The notes beneath the pieces are model-generated. The model was not told the origin of the DNA. It ran no database searches and saw nothing but the letters and a program-made list of their open reading frames with translations. Position numbers and translations under genes: made by a program. From assembly GCF_022511165.1 (NCBI RefSeq), contig NZ_JAFLSB010000007.1:1-48610 (forward strand): a stretch of DNA of 48,610 nt, written 5' to 3'. Positions 8,734-17,593 of this stretch are shown here, piece after piece (positions within the stretch are counted from its first letter, which is position 1; each line of letters opens with the position of its first letter). This DNA comes from Helicobacter sp. Lineage in GTDB: Bacteria > Campylobacterota > Campylobacteria > Campylobacterales > Helicobacteraceae.

Positions 8734-9744
8734 TTATTTTGCTTGAAGTGCGCTAAGCGCCACCACGCCTACAATATCATCAGCACTGCAACCTCTTGAG
8801 AGATCATTAATAGGTGCGTCCATACCTTGGGTGATTGGTCCATAGGCTTCAGCTTTGGCAAATCGTTGCACAAGTTTATAGCCGATATTGCCTGCATCTA
8901 AATCAGGGAAAATAAGCACATTTGCTTTTCCTGCGACATTTGAGCCTTTTGCTTTTGATGCACCTACACTTGGCACGATTGCTGCATCAAGTTGCAATTC
9001 ACCATCAATTTTAAGATGTGGGGCAAGTTGCTTAGCGATTTTTGTTGCTTCTACGACTTTATCCACATCAGGGTGTTTGGCACTTCCATAGGTAGAGTGG
9101 CTAAGCATCGCTACGAAAGGCTCACTTTGCATAATGGATTCAAAACTTTTTGCACTTGAGAGCGCGATTTGGGCAAGTTCCTCTGCATTTGGATTTTGAC
9201 AAAGCCCACAATCAGAAAATACAAGGGTGCCATTAAGTCCATAATCGCAATCAGGTATAACCATTACAAAAAAGCTTGAAACAAGTTTAGAATCTGGCGC
9301 TGTGCCTACGATTTGCAGCCCTGCACGCAATACATCAGAAGTTGCGCGAGTGGCTCCTGCTACCATTCCATCAGCCTTTCCTGCCTTTACAAGAGCAGAT
9401 CCAAAGTAAAGGGAATCATTGAGTAAAAGTTCCTTTGCTTTGGCATTATCTACCCCCTTATGAGCGCGTAGCTTAACAAGAAGTGCGATAAGCTCATCAA
9501 GAAGTGCTGTATCTTTGAGGGTAAAAAAAGTCGCCTTTTTCAGCACTTCTGTGGGGAGATGAGAGAGTTGTGCTTGAGCTTTGGCACAAATATTCTCTTT
9601 ATCGCCTAGTAAGATAAGATTTGCAAAATCCTCACTTAAAATCTTCACTGCTGCTTCAAGTGTGCGCACATCATCGACTTCGGGAAGAACAATCGTTTTT
9701 TTTCGCACCTTCGCTTGTGCTTTAATAGAATCAATAAAACCCAT
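8734..9744 (-). CDS. pta: Phosphate acetyltransferase, short form
   Basis: 336 residues from ATG 9744. The apparent TTG start at 9756 is simply the GGAGG ribosome binding site, so I reject it. The protein holds only the catalytic PTA_PTB domain, including VAGATRATSDVLRAGLQIVG and the C-terminal ITQGMDAPINDLSRGCS. It interconverts acetyl-CoA and acetyl phosphate. The long form (about 700 residues, with P-loop and DRTGG domains), which I recall in H. pylori, is not what is seen here. It is the first gene of pta-ackA-hydrolase; its upstream region carries a tandem 29-bp repeat. Confidence 0.95.
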   Translation of the reverse strand: MGFIDSIKAQAKVRKKTIVLPEVDDVRTLEAAVKILSEDFANLILLGDKENICAKAQAQLSHLPTEVLKKATFFTLKDTALLDELIALLVKLRAHKGVDNAKAKELLLNDSLYFGSALVKAGKADGMVAGATRATSDVLRAGLQIVGTAPDSKLVSSFFVMVIPDCDYGLNGTLVFSDCGLCQNPNAEELAQIALSSAKSFESIMQSEPFVAMLSHSTYGSAKHPDVDKVVEATKIAKQLAPHLKIDGELQLDAAIVPSVGASKAKGSNVAGKANVLIFPDLDAGNIGYKLVQRFAKAEAYGPITQGMDAPINDLSRGCSADDIVGVVALSALQAK

Positions 9745-10098
9745 AGTTTCCTCCAAAACAAAAATTGAGATTAGTCATAAACTAAAGTGCGTCAATTATA
9801 TATTCTAAAAGAGCGAGTCGTGCTTTTAATGTGTAAAAAATACGCACTTAGATAAGCTTAATGTGTAAAAAATACGCACTTAGATATATTTTTAACTCTT
9901 GAGGTGAGTGTGTATAGATTCTGTAAATATTGAGGAACTTAAGGGGGTGCAAATGCTTTAAGGGCTTATCATCTCTATGCTTAGCTTTAAATACACATTC
10001 AAGAATCTTGTCATAGTCAATAAGGAATAGCTTTTGCTGTTTTGCAAAGTAAAAACACAAAAATTTAAATATCAAAATTTGCACAAAGGAGTGGTGCT
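9745..10098. other. Intergenic region upstream of pta: tandem repeat, possible gene remnant
   Basis: It separates pta (minus) from the anchored protein at 10099 (plus). The tandem 29-bp repeat lies here. A minus-strand frame at 9848-10084 encodes 78 residues from a GTG with no ribosome binding site (includes KQQKLFLIDYDKILECVF and IYRIYTHSPQEL). Its composition looks more protein-like than random, but its C-terminus runs into the repeat. It could be a fragment of a lost gene. I cannot name it. Confidence 0.35.
9826..9886. repeat. Two identical 29-bp direct repeats (32-bp period) upstream of pta
   Basis: Copies at 9826-9854 and 9858-9886 are identical and separated by three bases (AGC). Each contains GTGTAAAAAATACGCACTT. 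An inverted copy of the core (AAGTGCGT) lies at 9785-9792, between the repeats and pta. The position about 80-140 bp upstream of the pta start suggests a duplicated binding site. Confidence 0.85.
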
Positions 10099-10722
10099 AT
10101 GGAAAGGAAGTCAGGCAAAGCAAAATGGTATTTTTTATGCTCTCTTATCCTGCTTTTAGCTGTGCTTGGTGGCGGGTATTACTATATGGTGGCGTATTCT
10201 CCCGCTACACTTGAAGATGTAACTCAAAGCATACAAACTCGCCTTATGCAGCAAGAAGAAGATAAAAATATTTTGCAGCAATCAGAGCTTGATGCCAAGG
10301 ACAAGCAAATTGAGCTTTTGAAAGCTCAAAGCAATGCCCTCAAAAAGGAGCGTGATAATGTCTCTGTAAAGCTTAAGTATTCAATTAAGCCAAAAGATAA
10401 AATAGTCGCACATTGCAAAAATATGAAAATAGGACGTTGGAAAATGCCACAAAATTGTTTTGATGAGCTAAGTGCGGGTATTATGGATATGGTAGCAAAA
10501 GATAATAAAATCGTGGCTTTTGAGATTTCAGGTATTGTAGATAACCTCCCCTATGCAGGTTCAAGTCCAGAGCTCAAGCAAGAAGGTTTGGCGAGTTTTC
10601 GCGCAAGAGAAGCAATTTATATTGTAGGTAAAAAATTACCCAATGTCGCAGTATTTGAGGGGCTAAGCCAGCAAAAGGCAATGGAGAGAGGCTTTATTGT
10701 TCGTGCATTTTATGTAGAATAA
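10099..10722 (+). CDS. Membrane-anchored coiled-coil protein, possible OmpA-like C-terminus
   Basis: 207 residues, with AAAGGAG and ATG well placed. A basic N-terminus (MERKSGKAKW) leads into one membrane helix (about residues 10-33). A coiled coil follows at about residues 48-95 (LQQSELDAKDKQIELLKAQ), then a periplasmic domain of about 110 residues. The tail (ASFRAREAIYIVGKK, then GLSQQKAMERGF) faintly resembles the end of OmpA/MotB-type peptidoglycan-binding domains, but the core motif is not clear, so this is a guess. It has its own transcription unit between pta (divergent) and nadK. Confidence 0.65.
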   Translation: MERKSGKAKWYFLCSLILLLAVLGGGYYYMVAYSPATLEDVTQSIQTRLMQQEEDKNILQQSELDAKDKQIELLKAQSNALKKERDNVSVKLKYSIKPKDKIVAHCKNMKIGRWKMPQNCFDELSAGIMDMVAKDNKIVAFEISGIVDNLPYAGSSPELKQEGLASFRAREAIYIVGKKLPNVAVFEGLSQQKAMERGFIVRAFYVE

Positions 10723-11079
10723 TTGAGTGCGCTTTGATAGAATCTTTCATCAGGTAGGGATTCTAAATATCGGCATAGACAAAAGTGTCCTATTGAAAGA
10801 AAGCGATAAGGCAGGGAAAGAATTTAGGATTTTAAAAACTTCAATGCTTTTTGGGATTTTGGTAGGGCATATCACAGAGCATTTTAATCTATGAGGAGTG
10901 AGTATAAGCGAGTATAGCTAAGCATAGTGAAGATTAAAATAAAACAGACATTGCCGCTTGTTTTTATGTTTGAAGTTATTTTAAGCTCTTTGTTTTGTCA
11001 ATATCAGATTCTATGAAACTCACTCCATTAGTGTAAAATACCTATTCAAATAGCAAGAAATTGATAAAGAGAGGCAAAT
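10723..11079. other. 357-bp intergenic region upstream of nadK
   Basis: No convincing gene. One plus-strand frame is open for 55 codons from a GTG at 10727 to TGA at 10892-10894 and ends with a hydrophobic stretch (SMLFGILVGHITEHFNL). There is no clear ribosome binding site, so I treat it as unproven. The last 100 bp are AT-rich and must hold the nadK promoter. I see no strong terminator hairpin. Confidence 0.4.
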
Positions 11080-11949
11080 ATGAATAGAGCAAATCCTAGC
11101 ATTCATAAAGTTGGTGTTATCTTGCGTCCTTCTACGCCAGAGCTTAAGAGTGTATTTTTGCAAGTGCGTGAAGAGCTTCATCGTGCAGATATTGAAGTGA
11201 TTTTAGAAAGTATGAGTGGGGGTATGATTGAGCTTCTTGGGCAGGATTTTGCTTCTATTGCTACACAATGTGATGCACTTTTTAGTTTAGGTGGTGATGG
11301 GACGCTTATTGCTGCGCTTCGCCGTGCTTTTGAATACAAATTACCTTGTATGGGGATTAATACAGGACGTTTAGGCTTTCTTACAGCCCTTATGCCACAG
11401 AATCTTCACTCTTTTATCCCCTATCTTAAAAGCGGTGATTATGCTTTACAAGAGCATCTCTTGCTCCAAGCCAATGTATATGATGAGGCACAAAAGCTTG
11501 TGCATACATTTATCGCTATTAATGAATTTCTTATCTCAAAGCACGAGCTAAGTGGTATGGTGCAAATACGCGCAAGTATTGATAATAAGCATTTTAATAC
11601 CTATGTATGTGATGGGTTAATTATTGGCACCCCCACAGGTTCAACAGCCTATAATATCAGCGCGGGCGGTTCAGTGATTTATCCATATTGTCGTAATATT
11701 CTGCTTACTCCTATTGCGCCACACTCACTCACACAGCGACCATTAGTGCTTAATGATGAATTTGTGCTAGAATTTTGTGCAGGACAAAGAGCAAAGCTTA
11801 TCATTGATGGGCAAGAAATGATAGACATTACACCCTCTCATCGCGTGCAGATTCTGGCTTTAACTCAAGGAGCAAAGCTTATTTATCCACGCACGAGGGA
11901 TTATTTTAGTGTATTAAAAGAAAAATTTAAATGGGGCGATGAATATTAA
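11080..11949 (+). CDS. nadK: NAD kinase
   Basis: 289 residues. It phosphorylates NAD to NADP in the cytosol. Family signatures are visible: LGGDGTLI with the GGDG motif at residues 71-74, GINTGRLGFLTAL, and the NAD-binding GTPTGSTAYNISAGG. Length is typical. It heads a tight group with recN (18 bp gap) and rqcH (overlap). I recall the same order in H. pylori. Confidence 0.96.
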   Translation: MNRANPSIHKVGVILRPSTPELKSVFLQVREELHRADIEVILESMSGGMIELLGQDFASIATQCDALFSLGGDGTLIAALRRAFEYKLPCMGINTGRLGFLTALMPQNLHSFIPYLKSGDYALQEHLLLQANVYDEAQKLVHTFIAINEFLISKHELSGMVQIRASIDNKHFNTYVCDGLIIGTPTGSTAYNISAGGSVIYPYCRNILLTPIAPHSLTQRPLVLNDEFVLEFCAGQRAKLIIDGQEMIDITPSHRVQILALTQGAKLIYPRTRDYFSVLKEKFKWGDEY

Positions 11950-11967
11950 AGCAAATAAGGAGCGTTG

Positions 11968-13518
11968 ATGATTAAGCGGATTTTAATCCACAATTCCCCT
12001 GCTTTTAAAGATGTAGAACTCTATATGCAAGGGGGCTTTAATGTTTTTAGTGGCGCAAGTGGGAGCGGTAAATCAGTATTTATGGAATCCCTCCTTGCTA
12101 TTTTTGGCATTAAAGAGAGCAATGCGGATTTAATCGAAGCAAATATTGCCTTAGATGCTATTAACTTTGATTGGGAGGCAAATGGCATTCCTAATGATGA
12201 TAATGAGATTGTCCTAAGTATTTTAAAAAAAGATAAAACGCGCTATTTTCTTAATCACATCTCAAGTTCCAAAAAAAAGCTTAATGAAATTGTGAGTGGC
12301 TTTGCTAAACATATCAGCACCAAAGGCGCAGACGAGCTTAAAAATAGCAATATTTTAAGAATCTTAGATATATTTATTACTTCTAAAGAGAATAATCATA
12401 GTGCATTATTAGCTCAATATGAGGCAGATTTTAAACTTTTAAATGAACAAAAACAAAAACTCGCAGATTTAGAATCTAAAGAAGCAAATATTGCCACACT
12501 TAAGGAATTTACCGCTTTTGAAATTGCCAAAATAGAATCTTTAAATCCTAAAGAGGGTGAATACGAAGAACTCCTTGCGCTTAAAAAAATGCTCTCTAAG
12601 CAAGAAAAGATTAAAGAGCAGCTCTATAAAGTGCGAGAGGCTTTAGAGATGGCACAAAGCTTTGAGAGTTTTTTGCATCTTATAGATAAAAATTGTCCTA
12701 ATCTCATTGAGGGCTTGAGTGAGTTTGAGTCTCTTGTGCAAAGTCAAGAAGAGCAAATGGAGAATCTCAATGAGCTTAATCCCGAAGAGGTGCTTGATAG
12801 AATCGCCGCTCTTGCTGAATATATCCGCCGCTTTGGGAGTATTACACATACGCTTAGCTATCTTAATGAACAAAAACAAAAACTCCAAGAATATGAGCAT
12901 TTAAGCTTTGATAAACAAACTTTGCAAAAGCAGATTAAAGAGCTTTCACACGCGTGTGAAACAAACGCACACTTATTGCACCAAAATCGCCAAAAATTTG
13001 CAGAAGCATTGAATGCGCGTATAAGTGAGCTATGTGTGCAATTACGTTTGCAACCAAGTCATCTTATCCTTACCCAAGTGCCATTGCATCAAAAGGGCAT
13101 CAGTGAATGCGCTCTTACTTTGGGGAAAAGTGAAGTGAATATGCTTTCTTCTGGCGAATATAATCGCCTCCGCCTTGTGATGATGTGTGTAGAAACACAG
13201 CTTCAGCCTAAAAGCGGTATTTTGGTGCTTGATGAGATTGATGCGAATTTAAGTGGTGAGGAGAGCGAGGGTGTGGCGCAGATTCTCAAAAGTCTCTCAC
13301 GTGATTATCAAATCTTTGCTATCTCACATCAAACGCATATGCCCTCTCTTGCAGATACGCATTATCTTGTAGAGAAAAAAGAGGGGCAGAGCGTGATTAG
13401 TAAGCTTGATTTTGAAGGTAGGGTGCGCGAAGTAGCGCGTATTATCAGTGGTTCAAATATTACCGATGAGGCTCTTTCTTTTGCAAGGGCGCATTTAAAT
13501 AAGGGTGCAGAGTTGTGA
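11968..13518 (+). CDS. recN: DNA repair protein RecN
   Basis: 516 residues from ATG 11968, five bases after AAGGAG; the TTG at 11965 is less likely. It is an SMC-like ATPase acting in double-strand break repair. Walker A is GASGSGKS (residues 29-36). A central coiled coil of about 250 residues follows, then the ABC signature region MLSSGEYNRLRLVMM and Walker B GILVLDEIDANLSG, and the switch His in AISHQTHMP. It is slightly shorter than the E. coli protein, mainly in the coil. The stop overlaps the next start as GTGA. Confidence 0.95.
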   Translation: MIKRILIHNSPAFKDVELYMQGGFNVFSGASGSGKSVFMESLLAIFGIKESNADLIEANIALDAINFDWEANGIPNDDNEIVLSILKKDKTRYFLNHISSSKKKLNEIVSGFAKHISTKGADELKNSNILRILDIFITSKENNHSALLAQYEADFKLLNEQKQKLADLESKEANIATLKEFTAFEIAKIESLNPKEGEYEELLALKKMLSKQEKIKEQLYKVREALEMAQSFESFLHLIDKNCPNLIEGLSEFESLVQSQEEQMENLNELNPEEVLDRIAALAEYIRRFGSITHTLSYLNEQKQKLQEYEHLSFDKQTLQKQIKELSHACETNAHLLHQNRQKFAEALNARISELCVQLRLQPSHLILTQVPLHQKGISECALTLGKSEVNMLSSGEYNRLRLVMMCVETQLQPKSGILVLDEIDANLSGEESEGVAQILKSLSRDYQIFAISHQTHMPSLADTHYLVEKKEGQSVISKLDFEGRVREVARIISGSNITDEALSFARAHLNKGAEL

Positions 13519-14888
13519 ATCTCGCCTTGCTCAAGGGCTTTTGTGCGTATATGCAGCAAATGCGCCAAATTATTAGCTTTAAACGCAAGGGCGATAATCT
13601 CTTTATGCTCATCTGTCAAGATGAGCAAGGGATAAGAGAGAGGTTTTATTTTGATATGACGCGCTCACGTAGCGGTATTTTTATAAGCGATGAAGAGATA
13701 ATAAGCCCAAAGGCATTTTGCGCCCCATTTGATAACAAACTCGCTCAATGCACTACACGAGCGCACATAGAATCAATACAAGTTGATGGAGAAAATAGAA
13801 TCCTCTCTTTTTTTCTTACTCAAAAAGAGCGATACAAAATAGAGCATTTTTGGCTGATATGTGAATTTACCGGTAAGCACACAAATGTGATATTATGCGA
13901 TAAAGATTTAGTCGTATGTGAAGCTCTGCGCCATATCCCCGAGCATAAATCTTGGCGTGAGGTGCGTGTAGGAAAGGTGCTAAAGCCATTGCCCCAACCT
14001 CAAAATATAAAGCCTAGTGAGAGCATAGAGCCTCAATCTGTATGCGCTTTATTGCGCAATGCCCCAATGCAGATTCAAACAAAACAAGACAAAAAGCACT
14101 CTATCCTTAAACATCTTAAAACAAAGCAAGATGCGCTTAAGCAGAATTTAGAATCATTGCCTCAAAAAGGTATGCTTTTAGAATCTGCAAAGGATTATGC
14201 GCGCTATGGAGAGCTGATTTTTAGCTCCTTGCACCTTTTGCCCACACACAAAATCACTTCAAATGCTCTTGTGTTGCAGGATATAAATGCTCAAGATGTT
14301 TATGTGCCGCTTCCTCCCCACGCACGAGATCTGCAAGAAGCGGGGAATTGGTATTTTACACAAAGTAAAAAAAACCAAAAAAAAGCAGCGCATTTACATA
14401 AACAAGTTGAAAATTTAGAGGAGAGGATTGCTTTTATCACTCATCAAATTGCTTTTGTCGAGCGTTTTGGCGATTTGGGTGAGATATTTGTGAGCAAAAA
14501 ACATAAAAATATTACAAAAGATAATGAGAGTTTTTTTGTGGAGGGGTTTAAAATCAGTGTAGGGCGCAATGCAAAGGATAATCAAAAGCTTTTAGAATCT
14601 GCTAAGGCTGATGATATATGGCTGCATATACGCGATGTACCAAGTGCGCATATGATTATCCATTGTGGGAAAAAAGCCCCAAACGATGAGATTTTGCATA
14701 AAGCCGCCCAAATATTAGTAGGGCTATATGTGGCACGCAAAGGTGCGGGGGATTTTGTGGTAGATTGGACAAGGAGGCGCTTTGTCAAAGCCGCTTTGGG
14801 CGCACAAGTAGTATATGCAAAGCACAAAAGCATACATTATCGTGCGCAAAATGATAAGATACCACACCTTATCAGCACAGAATCTTAG
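13515..14888 (+). CDS. rqcH: NFACT-family ribosome quality control factor (RqcH / Fbp-like)
   Basis: 457 residues from GTG 13515, which overlaps the recN stop (GTGA). An N-terminal NFACT-N region is followed by a helical, charged middle (residues about 190-320) and the C-terminal NFACT-R domain with DDIWLHIRDVPSAHMII and WTRRRFVKAALGAQ. In Bacillus, RqcH binds obstructed 50S subunits and adds alanine tails. Older annotations call this protein fibronectin-binding. The N-terminal catalytic DR motif is not obvious to me by eye. It ends convergently, with a 4-base overlap with the next minus-strand gene. Confidence 0.85.
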   Translation: MNLALLKGFCAYMQQMRQIISFKRKGDNLFMLICQDEQGIRERFYFDMTRSRSGIFISDEEIISPKAFCAPFDNKLAQCTTRAHIESIQVDGENRILSFFLTQKERYKIEHFWLICEFTGKHTNVILCDKDLVVCEALRHIPEHKSWREVRVGKVLKPLPQPQNIKPSESIEPQSVCALLRNAPMQIQTKQDKKHSILKHLKTKQDALKQNLESLPQKGMLLESAKDYARYGELIFSSLHLLPTHKITSNALVLQDINAQDVYVPLPPHARDLQEAGNWYFTQSKKNQKKAAHLHKQVENLEERIAFITHQIAFVERFGDLGEIFVSKKHKNITKDNESFFVEGFKISVGRNAKDNQKLLESAKADDIWLHIRDVPSAHMIIHCGKKAPNDEILHKAAQILVGLYVARKGAGDFVVDWTRRRFVKAALGAQVVYAKHKSIHYRAQNDKIPHLISTES

Positions 14889-15916
14889 GCTTGCGGCTGT
14901 AAAAGAAAAATATCAAAAGGATAATGTTTGCCCAATGAGCGTAAGTCTAAATACGCATCAATGAGTTTGTATTCTCCTTTGCTATGGGAGCGATGTCGCT
15001 CTTTTGCTTTATCTATCATTTCAAGTTCAAAAAGCACATAAAAAAATGCCATTTCTGCATTTTCATCAAAATCCGCACAGCCTTCAAAAAATCGTATCCA
15101 TTCATTAGGCTCTAGCACACCTTTAGATTGAATCGCATATTGGATATATTCCATCGCGCTTGTATTGACTTTTTTAAGTACTCCATACACTTCTGTTTTC
15201 GCAATGTCTTTGGCGTTTTTAAGATAGAGTTTAAATACTTCTTGTGCAATAGGTTTATCTATCATTTCGCTTGTAAGCAAAGAGGGGAGTTTCTCAATCT
15301 CTCTAAGTTGGGCGTTTTTTAGTATTTCAAGTGCGGCATAACTTTTAAGCTCATTGGGATAATCTTGCTCTAAAATTTGAAAGCCTTTTTTATAATTCGC
15401 CCCAATTTTGTTTTTTAGATTCTGCACATTAAATTTATTGTCTCTGCTTAAATGATAGTTTTTTAAATCCACAACCTTGCCGCTCATCACATCTTTATAG
15501 TTTTCAAAGAGCGTATCAATTTTACGATTAAAGCTTTCTGTTGAATCAAGTCTAGGCTTAAGATAAAAACGTTGCAAAATCTTTGATAAATCTGAAAAAG
15601 CTTTGCGCTTATAGATACGATTCTTAATATTTTGATTGAGGGCTTGTTCGTTAATTTGTGAAAGAAGCTTATCATAGTCGTGTTTGCGATGATAATTTTC
15701 TAATAAATCCTGCGCCCAAGCCGAGGCAAAAAATACTAAAGTTGCCACAAAAAATAAAGCAATAAGTGCCACAATCCATAATGCCACAGGCATTGTGAAA
15801 GTTATTTGGCTAAAAGGGAGGTGATAGGTGTAGAGAGAAGATTCTAAATCGTATGTATATATTCCAACAATAAGCATAAAAATAGCAGAAAATATCACAT
15901 AATATTTGAGTTTCAT
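14885..15916 (-). CDS. Conserved membrane protein of unknown function
   Basis: 343 residues. Two membrane helices near the N-terminus (about residues 4-22 and 42-66) enclose a short periplasmic loop. The rest is a large cytoplasmic, helix-rich domain (KRKAFSDLSKILQRFYL, YAALEILKNAQLREIEKLPSLL) that looks repeat-like, perhaps TPR-like, without clear TPR consensus. Its ATG overlaps the stop of the dksA-like gene by one base, so it belongs to the accD-rlmH-dksA unit. I do not recognise a function. Confidence 0.7.
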   Translation of the reverse strand: MKLKYYVIFSAIFMLIVGIYTYDLESSLYTYHLPFSQITFTMPVALWIVALIALFFVATLVFFASAWAQDLLENYHRKHDYDKLLSQINEQALNQNIKNRIYKRKAFSDLSKILQRFYLKPRLDSTESFNRKIDTLFENYKDVMSGKVVDLKNYHLSRDNKFNVQNLKNKIGANYKKGFQILEQDYPNELKSYAALEILKNAQLREIEKLPSLLTSEMIDKPIAQEVFKLYLKNAKDIAKTEVYGVLKKVNTSAMEYIQYAIQSKGVLEPNEWIRFFEGCADFDENAEMAFFYVLFELEMIDKAKERHRSHSKGEYKLIDAYLDLRSLGKHYPFDIFLLQPQA

Positions 15917-16272
15917 TATCGTTCCTTTTTTTGTGCTTTTTCAAAGAGTTCGCGGCAGTTAATGCAATATTTGGCGTGGGGCTTGACTTTAAGGCGCTCT
16001 ACACCAATTTCATCATCGCACATTTCACATATTCCAAACACACCTTCTTTAATTTTTTGCAATGAACTACGAATATCTTTTATTTCGCGTTGATACAAAT
16101 CAATCATATTCATTTCTAAGTTTCCTTGCAACCCTGCTATGACAACATCTCCCTCGTCTTTGTGGCAAGTATTTTGAATCTGTGTGATATGTGTATTTTT
16201 ATGCCCAATACTCTCAAGGAGCTTATTAAGACGTTCATTAAGAAGTGTTTCAAAAAAAGTATAATCAATCAT
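15916..16272 (-). CDS. dksA: DksA/TraR-family zinc-finger regulator
   Basis: 118 residues. An N-terminal helical hairpin (LLNERLNKLLESIG, then MIDLYQREIKDIRSSLQKI) is followed by a four-cysteine zinc finger, GICEMCDDEIG and YCINCRELF. Proteins of this family bind the secondary channel of RNA polymerase and alter promoter choice, often together with ppGpp. It is shorter than E. coli DksA (151 residues), so either a short DksA or a paralogue. It lies between rlmH (10 bp gap) and the membrane protein. Confidence 0.85.
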   Translation of the reverse strand: MIDYTFFETLLNERLNKLLESIGHKNTHITQIQNTCHKDEGDVVIAGLQGNLEMNMIDLYQREIKDIRSSLQKIKEGVFGICEMCDDEIGVERLKVKPHAKYCINCRELFEKAQKKER

Positions 16273-16281
16273 AAATCCTCC

Positions 16282-16740
16282 CTATTTGTGATACGGATGC
16301 GATGACAAAATGCTCAAGGCACGATAGATTTGCTCACATAGCACAATTTTGGCAATTTTATGGCTAAAAGTCATTGCGCTTAAGCTCATTGCGTGGGTGA
16401 GTTTGATAAAACTTTGCTCAAGCCCATACGCTCCGCCGATAAAAAATTGCACAAGATTGTGAGATTCTATAAAATGTGCAAATTGCACTGAATCATAGCT
16501 TTTTCCTTCGGGTGTGAGGGCTATATTAAGTCCTGCGCTGTTTAAATGGGGAAGAAAAGCCTGTGTATAGGATTGCTGTGCTTTATTTGGTGAGATTTTT
16601 TGTGCATTTTTGATAGCTTGAGAAAAAAAATCAAAATGTGTGATTTGCGCTCCAAATTGCTTACACTGCATACATAACTCCTCTTGTAATGCTTGATAGG
16701 AAATATCTTTTTTAGTTATAGAATAAATGTTGATTTGCAT
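16282..16740 (-). CDS. rlmH: 23S rRNA pseudouridine-1915 N3-methyltransferase RlmH
   Basis: 152 residues, near the family norm of 155. SPOUT-class features are the knot region FFIGGAYGLEQSF and the C-terminal EQIYRALSILSSHPYHK. It methylates pseudouridine 1915 in helix 69 of 23S rRNA. The first 29 bases overlap the end of accD, which implies coupled translation. Confidence 0.93.
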   Translation of the reverse strand: MQINIYSITKKDISYQALQEELCMQCKQFGAQITHFDFFSQAIKNAQKISPNKAQQSYTQAFLPHLNSAGLNIALTPEGKSYDSVQFAHFIESHNLVQFFIGGAYGLEQSFIKLTHAMSLSAMTFSHKIAKIVLCEQIYRALSILSSHPYHK

Positions 16741-17593
16741 AATTTGGATTGAGCATCTTGCTTATATCACTTAATGTCTTCTTTAAATCTTTGCGATGTA
16801 CGACCATATCAATAAGCCCGTGTTCAAGCAAAAATTCTGCTGTTTGGAATCCCTCCGGTAAATCTGCCCCTATGGTTTGTTTAATCACACGTGGTCCTGC
16901 AAAACCAATAATCGCACCCGGCTCGGCAATAATAATATCCCCCAAAAAGGCAAAAGATGCGCTCACACCGCCAAAGGTGGGGTCAAGAAGCACAGAAATA
17001 AAAGGTAATCCTGCATCAGAGAGTTTATTGAGCGCACAAGAAGTTTTTGCCATTTGCATTAGTGAAAAGGTGGATTCTTGCATACGCGCCCCACCACTTG
17101 TAGAGAGAATCACAAGAGTTTGTTTTTTAGCCACAGCACGATTTACAGCACGCACAATTTTCTCGCCCTCTACCGAGCCTAAAGAACCACCCATAAAAGC
17201 AAAATCAAAAAGCACAAGCTGCATTCCCACACCACCAATAAGCGTTTCACCTGCAATAACCGAACTTGCTCGTCCTGTTTTCTCCTCGCCCTCTTGAATC
17301 CGCTTTTTATAGCTTTTTTTATCAACAAACTCAAGGGGGTCAATGGGACGCAAGTCTTTATCATATTCAACAAAGCTATCCTTATCGCATAGCATTTCGA
17401 TGCGCTCTTGGGCAGAGATTCTAAAGTGATAATTGCATTTTGGGCAAATATGAGATTGTGAAAAAACCTCTTTGTAATACATCAGCGCATTACAGCTAGG
17501 GCATTTGAGCCAATGATTAGGCGGAGCTTCTTGTTTGTGTGCCTCTTCTTTTACATCATCTTTTTTGGTTTTAAACAAATTACCAAAACCCAT
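16712..17593 (-). CDS. accD: Acetyl-CoA carboxylase, carboxyltransferase beta subunit
   Basis: 293 residues from ATG 17593 (MGFGNLFKTKK), with AAAGGAT upstream; the frame extends 14 codons further but without a better start. An N-terminal four-cysteine zinc ribbon (Cys31, 34, 50, 53) precedes the crotonase-like carboxyltransferase domain (ILSTSGGARMQES, GGVSASFAFLGD, GFAGPRVI). With AccA it transfers the carboxyl group from biotin to acetyl-CoA, the first step of fatty acid synthesis. Its start overlaps the end of the upstream phosphatase gene by 14 bases. Confidence 0.97.
   Translation of the reverse strand: MGFGNLFKTKKDDVKEEAHKQEAPPNHWLKCPSCNALMYYKEVFSQSHICPKCNYHFRISAQERIEMLCDKDSFVEYDKDLRPIDPLEFVDKKSYKKRIQEGEEKTGRASSVIAGETLIGGVGMQLVLFDFAFMGGSLGSVEGEKIVRAVNRAVAKKQTLVILSTSGGARMQESTFSLMQMAKTSCALNKLSDAGLPFISVLLDPTFGGVSASFAFLGDIIIAEPGAIIGFAGPRVIKQTIGADLPEGFQTAEFLLEHGLIDMVVHRKDLKKTLSDISKMLNPNYANQHLFYN

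Noticed and set aside
9745..9756. Upstream TTG start for pta
   Set aside because: The TTG is part of the TTGGAGG ribosome binding site; the ATG at 9744 gives the normal start.
10727..10894. 55-codon open frame between the anchored protein and nadK
   Set aside because: It has a GTG start without a ribosome binding site and no recognisable similarity; a frame this short can be chance.
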